In this document: in pieces, positions 4,408 to 6,397 of the stretch
Position numbering within the stretch: the stretch's first letter is position 1
Layout: each line of letters begins with the position of its first letter
From: an uncultured Bacteroidota bacterium
GTDB lineage: Bacteria; Bacteroidota; Bacteroidia; Chitinophagales; Saprospiraceae
Length of the DNA: 6,397 nt
Assembly: GCA_937876435.1 (NCBI GenBank)
Contig: CALEIL010000487.1
Location: 1 to 6,397, forward strand
Reading direction: 5' to 3'
Made by a program: the position numbers and the translations under genes
The notes under the pieces: generated by a model
The model's database searches: none
What the model saw: only the letters and a program-made list of their open reading frames with translations
Told to the model about the DNA's origin: nothing

Positions 4408-6397
4408 ATGAAGGACGTATACAAATCAGGAATTATTATCTTTTTAATTCTTTTTGTGAGTGGATTCTCTGCTTCACAGGCAACCGAATTACCGGATGAA
4501 AAAGGAATTCTGGATCTTAAGGTTCACCTTCGATTGGAGGAGGTGAGTTTGGAACAAGTATTGGATAAAATCGCCATGGCAACGGAGATTGAATTTCTTT
4601 ACAGTCCACAGCGAATTGATAGTGATCGCAAAATCACCGTAAATGCTAATAATGAGTCGTTGGGTAATTTACTTACACGGATATTGGCGCGATTGAATAT
4701 CGGGTATGAGTTGGTCGAAGGTACAAACCAGATTCTCTTGTTCCATATCCAAAAGGTGAATCAATTATCCGCCTCCATTCACACCATCAAAGCAATTCCA
4801 GGACATTTGTTCAAAGTGGATCGGACCATACAAGGGACAGTCACGGATCCGGATGGGAATCCATTGATCGGAGTCAATATAGTGATTAAATCCCAACCTG
4901 GTCAAGGGGCTGTTACAGATTTTGATGGAAATTATAGGTTGGAAATACCAGAAGATACGGTAAAGCTTATCTTTTCCTATGTAGGGTACCTAACACAGGA
5001 AGTCACCGTCACAAACCAACAAGTTTTGGACATAGTGATGAAAGAAAATATTTCCCGGCTCGATGAAATCATAGTTGTGGGTTATGGTACTCAAAAAAAG
5101 AGTGATATCACTGGTTCTGTCGCTGTAGTAGATATAGACAAAGCCATGACCCAGCCGACAACTGATTTTACAGAAATGTTGAGGGGACAGGCTCCTGGTG
5201 TACGCATCACCCTCAATGATCCAAGACCAGGGGGAAATTCCAACATCGTGATCAGGGGCAATAATAGTATTCTTGGAGGAAACAGCCCATTATTCATTGT
5301 GGACGGCGTACCACTGGACAATATAAATGATATAAATACTGAAGATATAACATCAATTGAAATTCTCAAGGATGCCTCTGCTCAGGCCATTTATGGAGCC
5401 CGGGCATCCAATGGCGTGGTACTTGTTACCACGAAAAGAGGGGAAGAAGGTAAATTGGCCATCTCGTATAATGGATATTATAGTAATGAGAAACTGGTTC
5501 GGAATTTTGATCTCTACTCTGGTGAAGAATGGATACAACTAAGACGGGAAGCCTTCCGGACCTCCAATGCGCAAGGTGAGTATGAACCCGATGACTTTGT
5601 TTTTACTCAGATTCAAAGGGAGGTGATGAGTTCCAAAAATTACGTAAACTGGGAAGATCTTGTCATGCGAAATGGAATGATTTCCAATCATAATATCAGT
5701 CTTTCTGGAGGAACTGAACAAACGAAAGCATATGCGAGCCTGGGATTCTTTGATCAAAAAGGCGTAATTCCTGGTTCTGATTACTTGCGTGGATCCGCCC
5801 GGATCAATCTGGATCACCGCATCAGTGATAAACTAAAATTCCAGTCCAACATTTTTCTTACGACCAGCAACCAGAACATAGAATCCGGAACATTGCAGTG
5901 GATTGTACTTCCGCCTGTTTCCAAGGCTTTTGATGAAAATGGGAATATTGTGCGATATCCATTGGGAGAGAATGAAAACTCTTATACCAATCCATTATGG
6001 AACACGCGCGAATCCACCAATGAAAATAAAAGCAATTCAATGGACCTTAACTTATCTGGAAGTTATGATATTGTCAACAATCTTACCTATCAGCTCAATG
6101 GTACCTTGAGAAGAAAATCTACTGAAGGGGGGTATTACTACTCAAGTCTTCACTCCTCCGGTCTGGCAGACCAGGGCCGGGCATCAATATGGGGAGGCCT
6201 GAGAGAAGAATACCTGGTAGAAAATATCTTCACCTACAACAAAGAATTTAATCAAAATAACCACCTTGATATTACTGGTGTCCAGAGTGTAAATAAAATA
6301 AAGTACGGATATTCCCAAACCACGGCCACCAGTTTTGCTACGGATTTTCTTGGATATAATGGAATAGAATTTGCTGAGAATATCCTACCGGTTGAGC
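4408..6397 (+). CDS. SusC/RagA-type TonB-dependent outer-membrane receptor with STN signalling domain, 3' truncated
   Basis: The frame is open from ATG 4408 to the window end: 663 codons, about two thirds of a usual SusC protein. A signal peptide covers about residues 1-25 (hydrophobic IIIFLILFVSGF, then SASQA). An STN (secretin/TonB short N-terminal) domain covers about 35-113, and a carboxypeptidase-D-regulatory-like domain about 141-211 (IQGTVTDPDGNPLIGVNI, TDFDGNYRLEIP, FSYVGYLTQEV). The SusC hallmark DEIIVVGYGTQKK is at 219-231. The plug contains FIVDGVPLDN (296-305) and EILKDASAQAIYGARASNGV (318-337) followed by VLVTTKRG. The rest is amphipathic beta-barrel sequence. It imports ligand across the outer membrane using TonB energy, normally under a SusD lid; that partner would be expected just beyond the right edge. 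The STN domain marks it as a signalling receptor for the FecR/ECF pair upstream. Five bases (AAAAT) separate it from fecR. Ligand unknown. Confidence 0.95.
   Translation, partial: MKDVYKSGIIIFLILFVSGFSASQATELPDEKGILDLKVHLRLEEVSLEQVLDKIAMATEIEFLYSPQRIDSDRKITVNANNESLGNLLTRILARLNIGYELVEGTNQILLFHIQKVNQLSASIHTIKAIPGHLFKVDRTIQGTVTDPDGNPLIGVNIVIKSQPGQGAVTDFDGNYRLEIPEDTVKLIFSYVGYLTQEVTVTNQQVLDIVMKENISRLDEIIVVGYGTQKKSDITGSVAVVDIDKAMTQPTTDFTEMLRGQAPGVRITLNDPRPGGNSNIVIRGNNSILGGNSPLFIVDGVPLDNINDINTEDITSIEILKDASAQAIYGARASNGVVLVTTKRGEEGKLAISYNGYYSNEKLVRNFDLYSGEEWIQLRREAFRTSNAQGEYEPDDFVFTQIQREVMSSKNYVNWEDLVMRNGMISNHNISLSGGTEQTKAYASLGFFDQKGVIPGSDYLRGSARINLDHRISDKLKFQSNIFLTTSNQNIESGTLQWIVLPPVSKAFDENGNIVRYPLGENENSYTNPLWNTRESTNENKSNSMDLNLSGSYDIVNNLTYQLNGTLRRKSTEGGYYYSSLHSSGLADQGRASIWGGLREEYLVENIFTYNKEFNQNNHLDITGVQSVNKIKYGYSQTTATSFATDFLGYNGIEFAENILPVE

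Overview
The window comes from a member of the Bacteroidota. It carries parts of two SusC/SusD-type nutrient-uptake loci, an ECF sigma/FecR pair of the kind that controls such loci, and an exported metallophosphoesterase. Start codons lack strong Shine-Dalgarno sequences and sit in A/T-rich leaders, as is usual in this phylum. I cannot place the organism more finely from sequence alone.

Layout, left to right. (1) 2-436 (+): the C-terminal end of a SusD/RagB-like outer-membrane lipoprotein (SusD-like_2 type), the tail of an operon that starts outside the window. (2) 437-830: no convincing gene. It holds an A/T-rich direct repeat, an imperfect 20-bp repeat at 48-bp spacing around a perfect palindrome, and a strong rho-independent terminator (759-800) for rightward transcripts. 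(3) 831-1772 (-): a complete Tat-exported calcineurin-like metallophosphoesterase, convergent with the SusD gene. (4) 1960-2418 (-): an in-frame remnant of a type I restriction endonuclease subunit (HsdR). It lacks everything up to and including the Walker A lysine, and most of the middle of the protein. (5) 2419-2598: a gap with a small palindrome at the hsdR break and a cluster of three TCCGGA palindromes. (6) 2599-6397 (+): an ECF sigma factor, a FecR anti-sigma factor and a SusC/RagA TonB-dependent receptor, the last cut by the window end.

The genes in 2599-6397 make a coherent trans-envelope signalling and uptake unit. The SusC protein has an N-terminal STN signalling domain before its carboxypeptidase-regulatory-like domain and plug. 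By analogy with known systems, substrate-loaded receptor would signal through STN to the periplasmic part of FecR, which releases the ECF sigma factor to transcribe the locus. A SusD partner would be expected just past the right edge. The substrate cannot be read from this window.

I found no clearly new biological system. The least ordinary items are the doubly deleted but still in-frame hsdR remnant, the repeat/palindrome region between SusD and its distant terminator, and the structured sigma-FecR gap.
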